Shown piece by piece: positions 1 to 10,193 of a stretch of 64,000 nt of DNA. Below the pieces are notes generated by a model. That model had not been told where the DNA came from. It made no database searches and was given only the letters and a program-made list of their open reading frames with translations. Origin of the DNA: Linnemannia hyalina (lineage: Eukaryota > Mortierellomycota > Mortierellomycetes > Mortierellales > Mortierellaceae); assembly GCA_019671135.1 (NCBI GenBank), contig JAHRHY010000010.1, forward strand, positions 682,001 through 746,000, given 5' to 3'. Every line of letters begins with the position of its first letter. The stretch's first letter is position 1. The position numbers were made by a program, and so were the translations under genes.

Positions 1-1096
1 TGATTGATACCTTGGTGAGGGACGAGTGAGAGAATTGGTGAAAAGAGTAGAAGGAGATGTGTCAATTAGGAGGAGTACACGTGAAGATAAGAAGAGAGTG
101 AGGTTGATAGCAAAAGGTTACAAAAGGATCGACAGAAGGTAAAAAAAGAATTTTGTGGCGCCGTTGTTTCGGAATTTACGCGATCATGGCGTATGCGACT
201 CAAATAACAGAAAAGCCCATCTGGATCTGCACAATCATTTTGTGCGGCTTCCTCATACCCTCATTTGTGCCCACTAGTTGAGCAGGCAGGATTGATTGTT
301 ATCATTTTATGCCAATCACACGTTTGGATGGCCCACAGGTTGTCTTCCTTTTTAGATGAACCCTTGTGTGATTGAAATCTCGATGGTACACTCACGCTCT
401 ACGCGCGCTTGGCGAAGTGTCTGTCGCGTCGACATGTCAAGCGCGCTGCTATGTTTTTCTTGAACCATCAGCCCATGGACAACCATCGCCCCATTAAAGG
501 ATGGCGCCATGAGACCTGCAAAAAGGAAGTCTTGATCAGTCCAAGAACACAAGTGGCACCACCAAACCAAAATTTTCAATCAAGAGGTACAAAGAACTAA
601 CCATGCCATGCTTTGCAAACATACAGAAAAAAAAGCAATGACCAGAGCGTGTGTTATTTCCTTTCCTTCGATTTTTTACTCCAAAAAGACACACCCTCGG
701 GTCGTGTGTTTTGTTGTAAAACTTTTTTGATATCCACAAGGTGTCGACAGGCGTTTCGCCTCGCTGTCCAGAAGAGAGCTACCCCTTCCCCTTCCTTCCT
801 TTCGCCCCTTTTTTGAATACGTCTTTGTCAAAGGGAAAAGAAAAGAACCCCAACGTTCTCGTTATCCGAAGCCTATAGACCTCTTTTTTCCTGTCGCTGT
901 TGCATTCCTTACTAACTTTACTTCTCTTATCTTTGTCTTCTCTTCCTCGCCCTCACTTTTTTACAACACATATACCCATTTTATCCCCATCGCTTCTCAC
1001 TCACATTCATCTCACACCTACTCCTCAGCAAGTAGTCTCCAGTTCGCGACATTCTCAGTCTCCAACCCTTCAATCTGATATACATACACAAAACAA
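1..1096. other. 5' flank with no supported gene
   Basis: No gene is seen here. Short overlapping open frames on both strands around 350-600 lack splice-linked continuations and recognisable domains. The last 200 bases before 1097 are strongly pyrimidine-rich (CTTCTCT tracts). Such tracts precede several other start codons in this window, so this is probably the promoter and 5' leader of the hydrolase gene. Confidence 0.5.
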
Positions 1097-2517
1097 ATGA
1101 CACAACCCTCATCAACAGGACTACCATGCTTTGAAAAGGGCCACATCAAAGTAGGGCTCGATCGAGGCGACAAGAAACCCGTCAAACTCTACTACGAAAA
1201 GACGGGCGAGGGACCCATCAAACTGTTACTCATCACCGGGTTGGGCACACCCGCAAGCGGTTGGGATCCTGTGGTACGTTGGAAGAAAACAACTGAGCTC
1301 TCGATACTCCGACGATTGCTTGAGCAATTCGACTGACAGGCCTATATCTACTTGGAAAGTAGGTCGAGTATTTCTCGAAGCGACCCGAATACACGATTGT
1401 CGCGTTCGATAACCGGGGTACAGGATACTCAGATGCTCCATACGGTCTCTACTCGTAAGCTCTTAGAATGCGATTTAGTACTAGCCAGTACTAAAGTAGA
1501 GCAGAAGAAAGGATGGACATGTGTTTTAGCTGCTGCAACAATTTTTTTGTACTCACACTGTTACTTGTATTTCTTCCACCCCACACATCTTAGTACATCA
1601 CAAATGGCGCAAGACGCATTGGAGCTGTTAGACGGACTCAGATGGTACTCAGACGTGCATGTGGCGGGCATCTCAATGGGGGGCATGATCTCTCTCGAAT
1701 TGATCCTCGCTGCGCCCAAGCGGTTCTCGTCCTTGGTTCTTACATCCACGAACGCCGGTCGATCTCCGCCACAGTTGGTCACCCTTGCCTTCTTTGCTAG
1801 GGTCTTGACCATCCTTGACCCGCACTTGCGTCTTAGGTTCATTACTGAACATCTGTATCCCAAGGTGAGTTGACTTTGTTTGAAATTTTGAGGATCAGGA
1901 TAAAAATATGGTCACTGGCTTACGATGTTGTTCGCTTTATCTTCTTTGCTTTGTGGTAGAGCTGGTTGGATGAATCGGCACCACCAGACACTGAATTCAA
2001 GACGAACAGGGACTTTGTCACTATGGTAAGTAAGCTCTTTTAATTGTCCTTTCTGTCCCTTTCTCCATACTCATGCATGAAGTGCATCCCTTCTTCCAAA
2101 GTGACAAAACAACTCACAGAACTCTCTCTCCCGCCTTCCTCTTCTTCCTTTCCACCCCACAAAAAACGCCAAAACAACAAGACGCTCAAGAAACAATACA
2201 TCGACATACCAATGCAACCCCTCCACGCCAACATTGCCCAAGTCTGGGCAGCACTCACCCACCACGTTAACCCCCAACGCCTCGCCCAGATCCGCGCCTC
2301 CCAGATCCCGGTCCTGATCGTGACGGGCACCGATGATCAATTGGTGAGGCATTCGGCTTCAAAGTATATGCAGAAGCATTTGGGGTGTCGAATGAGTGTT
2401 TTTGAGGGTTCGGGCCATATTATTCCTTCGGAGCAGACGGTGGCGTATTGTGGCCTTGTAGAGGAGTTGGTTTGTGAGAGTCGTGGTGGTAGTGGTCTTC
2501 TTCAATCAGAGATCTGA
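1097..2517 (+). CDS. alpha/beta hydrolase (AB hydrolase-1 family), five exons
   Basis: Predicted alpha/beta-hydrolase of about 310-313 residues; the substrate cannot be named. Exons are 1097-1273, 1363-1454, 1594-1864, 1960-2025 and about 2182-2517, all with GT donors and in frame. Family signs: the oxyanion-side strand ending in LLLITGLGTPASGWDP, the DNRGTGYSD turn, the nucleophile elbow GISMGG with Ser117, an acid candidate in TGTDDQLV and a histidine in GSGHIIPSE, the usual Ser-Asp-His order. There is no signal peptide, so it is probably cytosolic or organellar. The last acceptor is uncertain: 2181/2182 and 2190/2191 both keep frame, while 2082/2083 would add an unusual Ser/Pro-rich insert. 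Family members include esterases, epoxide hydrolases and peptidases. The 3' UTR carries an AGT microsatellite. Confidence 0.82.
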
Positions 2518-2556
2518 GCCATGCCGAGAGAGAGAGAATGTGTGTATTTATTCGTT

Positions 2557-2585
2557 ATAGTAGTAGTAGTAGTAGTAGTAGTAGT
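2557..2585. repeat. (TAG)n microsatellite
   Basis: About nine uninterrupted TAG/AGT triplets lie 40 bases past the hydrolase stop codon, probably in its 3' UTR. Confidence 0.9.
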
Positions 2586-2639
2586 GTGAAGGAGAGACGG
2601 GAAAGGAAGGTATTTCCTGTTGTATGTAGTTTTTGAAAT

Positions 2640-4130
2640 CTACTCGGTTCCTGGACGGTCCCACGACCGAGGTGCCAACGCCACCGGCAGAACCCTATTA
2701 CATATCCAAGCAATTAAAAAGTGTTAGCAACCTGTTCATTGTGAAAAGAAGATCCACCAATTCCTCTCGGCGGCGCCAACCTAAGAAGAACTTACCAGGT
2801 AGCAGAAAGAACAACACCCTTCCCCAAATCCTCCGCATGGATAATAGCCCATTGAAAACCCACCCACGCAGAGATAATCCTCGACAACGGCACCAACGCC
2901 GCCAACCCCGGCATTCCCGCCACAGCACCACTCAAGAACCCAAAAAAGATCTGACTGGTATTACTGACCCGCTGCAGCTTGTTCATACACTTGTGGGGGA
3001 CATAGATCTCGTACCCCCACCAGTAGGTGTAGGCACTGATCACGTCGATGGGCGGGGTCTTTGTGAGGGCGACGATTTGTTTCTTGATCGAGTTCAGGGT
3101 TGAGACGAGGGTTGTCTTGTCGGCGGTTGTTTTTGTGTTGGCGACAGTTGTTGACGAGGTAATGGTGCCGATGTTCTTGTTCGTTCCTGTTCCTGTTGCT
3201 TTTGCTGTCGCTGTTGCCTTGGCGACTTCCTTGTCCTTCTTGACTGCCGTGGATTCTACTACTACATCTGGCGCTGTCGCTACCGCTTCTTGTTCCGTTG
3301 CCTTTGCCTTTGCTTCTTCTATCTCGGCAGCCTCAGCAGCTTCAGCCTCAGCAGCAGCCTTCTTGACCTCCTCCGCGGTCATCGTAATAGTCGTCACAGT
3401 TGTAGTCGTCGTCGTAATCGAGGGCTCCCCAACTGCAGGTCCAGAAATCAACGTCGCCTTCAGCGAAGCAAATGAAACCGCCCACCACGAAGAAGGCGCC
3501 TTAACCGCCTCCGCCTCTTCCTCTTCCCCTTCCTTGTCCTTCGATGATCCTCCTCCTTCCTTATCGTCTGCTGGTTCCGTAGTAGCAGGTGGTGTTGTCG
3601 TTGCACCTCCAATTGACGGCTTTGGTTCCCGAGGTCCCGGTGCTAGTACTGGTGTTGGTGGGGTTGGTGGGGTTGGTGGGGTTGGAGCGGGAGGATGATG
3701 GTGTCGACTGGCCTCTCGAGAATGAATCTCTTTGAACTCGACCACCGTAGGATCCGGCATTGCCTTCAAGATATTGATCAAATCGTTGACCTCTGCGGGT
3801 TTAGCCTTCTGCAGCGCCTTCACCGCCTTCTTCTTCTGGTAGCTGTCAACATGTGTCTCATGGTTTGAACCTATATGACCCAGTTGCAAAAGATGAGAAC
3901 AAAAAGAATTGAGAAGATACGATGAGTAATGAGACGGGGAAGTAGGCATCAAAAAGAAAACGAGGAAGTAAGTAGCCTTTTGGTGTTTGGGGAGTATGTA
4001 GAGATTGGGTTGGGCGATCTTTACCGGTGATAAGATCTCGAATGGAGTGGGCGAGGCCAATGTTGCGAGCCTCGGCTTCCACTTGGCGCTGGCTCTCGCT
4101 CTGGAATATGCTTCGAAAGGATAACACCAT
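2640..4130 (-). CDS. Unknown membrane-associated protein with low-complexity middle
   Basis: Family not recognised. Three exons (4130-4025, 3870-2796, 2694-2640; minus strand) join in frame to 411 residues. The N-terminal ~100 residues (MVLSFRSIF..., then SYQKKKAVKALQKAKPAEVNDLINILKAMPD) look helical and conserved. Then comes a disordered stretch with a PTP tandem run (PTPPTPPTPPTP), Thr- and Glu/Ala/Lys-rich blocks and TTT runs. The last ~120 residues are again ordered, with aromatic motifs YTYWWGYEIYVP and a long hydrophobic part (FFGFLSGAVAGMPGLAALVP) that could insert in or lie on a membrane. There is no signal peptide. The start was chosen because the ATG at 4130 begins the helical segment and its exon ends in a consensus donor. 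The 216-residue frame opposite the low-complexity part is a shadow. Confidence 0.7.
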
Positions 4131-4369
4131 ATTTTCGTTCGTTCTGTCGGTTGGGCAAAAAAAAAAAAAGAAAGATAATATGAATTTATGGAAGAGAGTG
4201 TGTGTGGGCTTGTCAAGAATGTGTTTTGGGTGAATAGACTGAGAAGAACGTAGAAGAGTAGGTGTGGGTAAAGGAAGGATGGGGGAGGTGAGTGGCAAAT
4301 CGAAAGTAAGGAGACAAGAAAGAAAAGAAAAGGGAAAAGTACAAGTGACCTTGTGCGTTTGTTGAGGCA

Positions 4370-4409
<40 letters not shown>

Positions 4410-4898
4410 TTGTGTGTGTGATGGCCTCCTCTTCCATGATCACAACCGTGACCTTTTGCTCCCCCTATTTTTTATTCGGCTTTGCGGGCGCCAAAAAAAA
4501 CTGACAATCAGATGTGCACTCAGGGGGAGGCTCATATTCAAACATGCTCAAAGACTAAAGACGTTCATTCGTTCGTATTGTATATCTTTTCATACAGAGA
4601 CTATGCACAGAGACAAAAGGAAGGAAGGGAGGAACAAGTATGCACCTCGACACGCAGGTAATTACTTTTTTGTTTTAATGTGCAAGAAGGGTTGTATACA
4701 TGGGTGGGCAATAAAAAAAGAAAAGGTGAGTCTAGAGAGGAGAGGTGTTTGTTGTTGATGTTATAAAACAAAGGTACGATCTCGATTGAAACGGAGCAAT
4801 GGCCTTGGTTTGACAAAAGCAAAAGAATATGAACATGATTATAAAGGGCATTAGGCACAAAAGTAAATGTATGTATGGAAGGAAAAAGAACACATCGA
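4131..4898. other. Intergenic: promoter of the 411-aa protein gene and 3' end of WNK
   Basis: No gene is seen in these 768 bases. They lie between the start of the unknown membrane protein and the stop of the WNK kinase, both on the minus strand. They contain a TG microsatellite at 4377-4420 and A-rich tracts. Confidence 0.6.
4377..4420. repeat. (TG)n microsatellite
   Basis: TG dinucleotides interrupted by TATGTATGTT. It lies about 250-290 bases upstream of the 411-residue protein's start codon. Confidence 0.9.
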
Positions 4899-7800
4899 TT
4901 AGATGCCATCATCCGTTCCGCTGGGCGACCTCGTCATAGGGCTGGGTCGCTTGATGGTTTTCCCAAACAGTCGGTTCCTGATAGCTCTCGAAGCAAACAC
5001 GGTCAGGTCGAAACCTGCCCAGTCACCGTCCTGCAAGTCCTTGAGGTCACCAACCGTCATAATATCCTGGTTCTTCAGCTTGGCGAGCCATTCGTTCGCC
5101 TTATCCGGTCCTCGGTGATATGCCATCGCCGTGTCATGCACCAGCTCCTCGATAGGAGTATCCGCAGAGTAATCTAAGGATAGAAAGGCGATGTTGAGGC
5201 AACGTTAGCGTGCATACTAGAGTGAATACTGTCACCGTCTACCATTGGAAGTAAAAATGTACCTTTTGGAGGCAGCTCCATTTCGCCATTGTAATCCGGA
5301 TTGGAGTTCTTGCGAGTGAGAGTGGTCGACCCACCGATGAGTGTCTGTGGGTTAGACGTATCCAGCGTCAACGGGGCGACTGTGCCCTGTGAGGGGTGCA
5401 TGGGCGCCATGGGAGACGAGGGAGCGTGAAGTCCTGCAGAGTCCTTTTTGTCGCTTGATCCTGACAATTCACGTAATATCCGGTTGATGTCGTGAGTGAT
5501 GAACCTCTGGTATCGTTGAGGCAACACCTGTTCTTCAATCTAAACGCAGCATGAGTAAATGGGGACAAGGAATGAGTATGGCTGGGTCATCACACTGCCA
5601 ATAGGCTGAACAAAAGTTTCCCGACAGACGGACCAGGATAACTCACCATCTCGTTCACGACTTCTTCAGCAGTGTCTGTATCGGCATTGAACTCAAACTT
5701 GACGGACAGCTTGTCCATACCCTTGAAAACAACCTGGAGCGTGAGGTGGTTCTTAGCCTCATTCGTTGACAATACAACAACTTCAGGCTCCACTCCGAGG
5801 AAAGGATCCTCGATCGCCTCCTGAGCAGAGTACCTAATACAACGCAAGAGCATGTTGATCGTTAGCATCCCTCATTTACAGGAAGTTCGTGCCTATTGCG
5901 TTGAAGTAGAAAACAAAAGGCTAGGGTTTACCTTTCGTTCTCTGGGGCGATACAGTGATTGATGAGGCTGAGGACTTCGGGATCAATCACCTTGGCAAGA
6001 CAGTCGGGTTTGAGTCCCTAGGGAGGTAAAAGTAGGGTGCATTCAATGTCGTGTGAGTCTTAAGTCGCTGTTTGCGGGCTGTGCAAAGGCTGGCTGTGGC
6101 ATGACAAAAAATAACGCCTTGTGTGTAGTGGGTTTACCTGTGTCACCTTCTTGAAGATCTGAGCTGCATTCTTGCATTCGTTGTAAGGGTATTCGCCCGT
6201 CACCATCTCTAACAGACACATGCCGAAGGCATAAATGTCGACCTTCTCGTTGTAGCCTTTTTCCTCGTACATCTCTGGTGCCATGAACTCGGGAGTGCCT
6301 ATGGTCGACATAAAAGAAAGTGTTCAAACTATATCAGATTAGCTCATTACCTTAAGAAAAGAAAAGGTGAGCAAGTGTGTGATGATACATGACTGTTTGT
6401 CGGGGTTCTTACCGATGACGGTGTACTTTTTGCCGATCTTCATCTTGGCGGTTCCCATGTCTCCGATCTTGACCTCGCCGTGCGCTCCATTGATAAAGAT
6501 ATTGTCGCATTTGATGTCGCGGTGGATGATTGGGGGGTCGTACGAGTGAAGATAGATGAGTCCCTTGAGAATCTGTCGGCACCATCGTTTCACAACCTTG
6601 ACGTTGGGCGTCTGCAGTTTGCGGATGTACCTGTCAATACACCGAAAAAAAGAAGACAGCGTGAGATAGTGCAATCATGGTTATGTCGAGCAATATTGTT
6701 GCATGTTGCGTGCCAGCCCAACAAGTCTCGACAAAAAAATCAGCTTACTCTCTCAGAGTGCCCGAGGTCATAAGCTCCGTGATGAAGATGAACTCGGTGT
6801 TGCTGTACCAACAGTCATGGAAGTTGATGATGTTGGGGTGGCGGACTCGTTTGAGAATTTCGATTTCCTGCGACAGCTCGGCGTATTCCTGCTTAGTGGT
6901 CTGGAAGCAGTTCCAGGCAACCTCATAGCCCTCCTCGCGGTCGATGCCCTTGTAGACGATTTTGTAGGCTCCTTTTCCTAGTACGGAGTTCAGCTGAGGA
7001 AGGGAAAAAAGGCGAGAAAAATAAAGAATTGAGAGCAAATGAGTTAGTGCATACTTCAATTTCAGAAGAAGAGTGGGAAAGGGCCATGCTGACGGTGTAG
7101 AACTACCTCATTGTGCATTGTACCTCCTTTTCCCCTTTTTGCATTTCCTCCCTGTTAGCTAGTTATCGAACGTCCGCCGATCAGAGAGTCGAATGGCGAC
7201 AGAAAAGAAAACCTTTTTTTATTTTTCACGCCCCTCCAAAAGAAAAAGAAAGTTGTTTGTGTGAGGCATTTTTTTTGTTGGTGGCCAGTCTTCCAAGGTG
7301 AGCCTTGACGCCAAAGAAAATAAAAACTCCTCTTTTTAATCACGCAAAAAAAAAGGCACATTGGGCTGCTGTCTGGTTATGTATCATTTCTGGCAAACAG
7401 CAAATGTTTATCTCATTCACCCACCAGCGATGAGATTGACACAGAGCAAGACGGAAAAAAAAGAAAAAGTGAGGGAATATTGGACATGGCCATGGCCTTG
7501 TTCCTGGTAAAGTGTTTGTATATAAAAATCTCATAAGTCCTCGTCCTTTTTTCAAACATTCTTATTTCCATTTTCTTTCTCTCTTTTCCATTTGTCCGAC
7601 ATAGCAACTGAGCACAGAGTGGACCCAGAACCAGAACCAGAACCTGCGGTACACCCGCCCAACACCCAAAAACCAATCGAGTGAGACAGGACACAGAGGT
7701 TGCGATATCCATACCTTGGCGTATCGTCCATTGGGGCTGACTTCGACCACCTTTTCAGGATCATGCTTGGAGTGGTCGATATACTCGGCTATGTTTAAAG

Positions 7801-8012
7801 AGAAAAAAAACGTCGTCAGGAACGGGCGTCAACAACAACAACGTAGGGCAGCGGGAGCAAGCAAGACATCAAACAAAAACCCTGGACCACGAGTGAGTGA
7901 AGGGGCACGTACAGAATGAGGAGAAGGTGCGCTCGTGCTCCTCATCGTGGTGATGGTCAGACCCTTCGGCGCCACTTTGAAAACCTCTGACGGACATGAC
8001 TGGATCTGGCAT
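4899..8012 (-). CDS. WNK: WNK (with-no-lysine) serine/threonine kinase, nine exons
   Basis: Nine exons on the minus strand (8012-7913, 7788-7715, 6993-6749, 6630-6413, 6298-6138, 6017-5932, 5833-5647, 5539-5263, 5173-4899) give 540 residues. The kinase domain spans about 59-310. The usual beta-3 lysine is absent: the position reads VAWN (Asn86). A lysine sits instead in the glycine-rich loop GKGAYK (Lys69), the defining WNK arrangement. Other motifs are HRDIKCDN (176-183), DMG in place of DFG/DLG (197-199), [13 protein letters not shown] and the WNK-typical [10 protein letters not shown]. About 311-380 resembles the OSR1_C-like (PF2) autoinhibitory domain, and 450-540 holds a short SAM-like helical segment. 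WNKs phosphorylate OSR1/SPAK-type kinases and respond to chloride and crowding in animals. The fungal role is not established by sequence. The ATG at 8012 is the first in frame before the donor at 7912. Confidence 0.93.
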
Positions 8013-10193
8013 GGCTGGTTCGAATGAGTTTGTGTGTTCAAAAAGGAGAAGGAGGCGGATCTCTTTTCTTTGGAGTGAAGGTCCTTGTCTCGTCCTGTCG
8101 GCGTGAGAAGAGTATTAGAGTGTTGTTCTTGGAAAGAGAAAAAAAGAGCACAAAGGCTTTGGGTAATTTTTTTTTCTTTATATTATAGTAGGATCAAAGG
8201 TAGAGAACACAATGATCAATTGGAATCTGGATTGGACTGAGAATCGATTGCTGAAGTGAAATGAGCGACGAGAGCGTTGGTGTGGTTGAGGAGAGAGAGA
8301 GGGTAGGAGGCGCAAATCATGGAGAATTGTTGTCGATATGTATAAAGGGTTGTTGCAGTTTAGCTGGTGAACAAAGAGTAGAAAAAAAGTTGAAGGGAAG
8401 AGAAGAGGAGGAAGGGGAAAGGAAAGGAAGGTGACAACGACAAGAACAAAAAAAATATAACAGAGCACAATCGTCATTTCGTTCAGGGCACCAGAGGGTA
8501 CACACACACAAAAAGATGGACAAACAAACAGACACACAGAGACGCGCTTGAACCCCATCTCAATCTGGGCAAAAACGTACAGAAAAGAAGACCCATTCCC
8601 AGGCGCAAGGCACAGAATCCAGCAAAAAAGTAAAAGAAAAAACGCGCTCTGCCTTGCCCTGCCCCAATTCACATGTGCCTAACCCTTTTCCATACATCTA
8701 ACACACGAAGGACTTATGCAGGCCATTGCTCCAATCCATACTCTCCTGTCAATTGCTTATGTCCCTCTCTCTATCTCTCCTTCCCTTTATCCTTTCTACC
8801 CTCTATTTGCATATCGGACAGATCGTTTCCCTTTTTGTTTGTACTTCTCTTTTGTTTTTCACGATCGCCTTTACCAGAGTGCATCCGAGCTGCAAGAGAA
8901 GTGAAGGAGAGCGGTTGTTGCCTTGTTTCTTATTGTTTTACCGTTATTTATTATGATCATAATTGTTTGATCCTTCAGTGAGACAGGCAGAGTGATCAGT
9001 GATGATGCCTAATCAAATCAAGGCCAGGGGACATTGGGTGATGATGCCGGATAGGGATCGGCCTTCTGCTAACCGTCGATCTTTTTAAGGGTGGAAGAGA
9101 GGGTATCATTATCAGAGAAGCGTCCCGACTACCGTATTCCGCTGTCTTATTATCAACAGCACATATCGAGCAACCACGAAAATAAAGAAAGCAATGAAAG
9201 TGTTTAATGCTCTTCTATTCTTGTTGCATGAGCGTATCTTTGTTTTGAGCGACATTGATACACTCTTCTTTAGCAGAGTCCTCTTCTCTTTTGTTACACT
9301 GGTTGAACGCGTCGAGATCATCAAAAGTACACCTCGTGCTGAGGCTTTCCTTTTTTCATCCTTTTCTATCATTCACTAGAAAGGGTTCCGCCATCTACCA
9401 TTCATCACCCACTGTATAAGCAGTGTGGTCTTTGTACACATCTAGCGCTAGGCAGTTAATGCTTTTAGTCGGACAGACGATGTTTAAGAAAGGATGTAGA
9501 AAAAAGGGACAAGATAAAAAAGACGCATCTCGGAGGCTGTCCCCTTCCTCCTCAGTCCCTCACAAAAAAGCATCGTGTGTGAGTGTGGATTAAGCGTTTT
9601 TTTCCCAGTCGCGGTACAGAATTGATGTGTCCTTTCATGTGTGATAATCCCGTCTCTTTACTTCACTCGCATCGTCGGCCGACAAACAAACAAAATGCAG
9701 CATGCTCTATGGGTGATAGTGTCCCATAAACACATGCTATTAAGGCATACACGTGGGCAAGGGTCCAGTTGGGCTCTTAGTGTGCAATAGACACGACGAA
9801 AGAGAAGAAAAAAGAGCAACTCTTTTTCACGGCACCCTGGTTCTGCCCATGGTTCCTGAGATGCTCGCAGAACGCCACCAAAAAATCGATAATGACGTAA
9901 TAGGAGACAGGATTACAGCATTTGCTGGGTCACATTCGCGCTCGCTCGCACGATGTACACGGTGTGTGTGTCCCTGTCAAAGGCCGAGCTAGCAAGTCCA
10001 CTTTCAGCTCTAATCCTGCTGCGACCTCTTTTTGGCTCGCGGCATCAACTCTTTTCCCTTTCTACTACACACATAACAACATCATTCTCGTCCCCTTCTT
10101 CTCGTCTCCTCATCACTCTTACCATTCATCTCACTCTCTGCCTCCTTCTTCCCTTCCCCTTCCCCTGAACCCCACACTCCCTCTCTGCCCATA
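8013..10193. other. Divergent intergenic region between WNK and PP2A scaffold genes
   Basis: About 2.2 kb with no supported gene. It separates two genes transcribed away from each other, so it should hold both promoters. Both ends are pyrimidine-rich on the respective coding strands (CTTCCC tracts at 10040-10190). No domain-bearing frame or tRNA-like box was seen. Confidence 0.5.

Noticed and set aside
3048..3698. 216-residue plus-strand frame
   Set aside because: It is the antisense of the low-complexity middle of the 411-residue protein and consists of Val/Ala/Ser runs.
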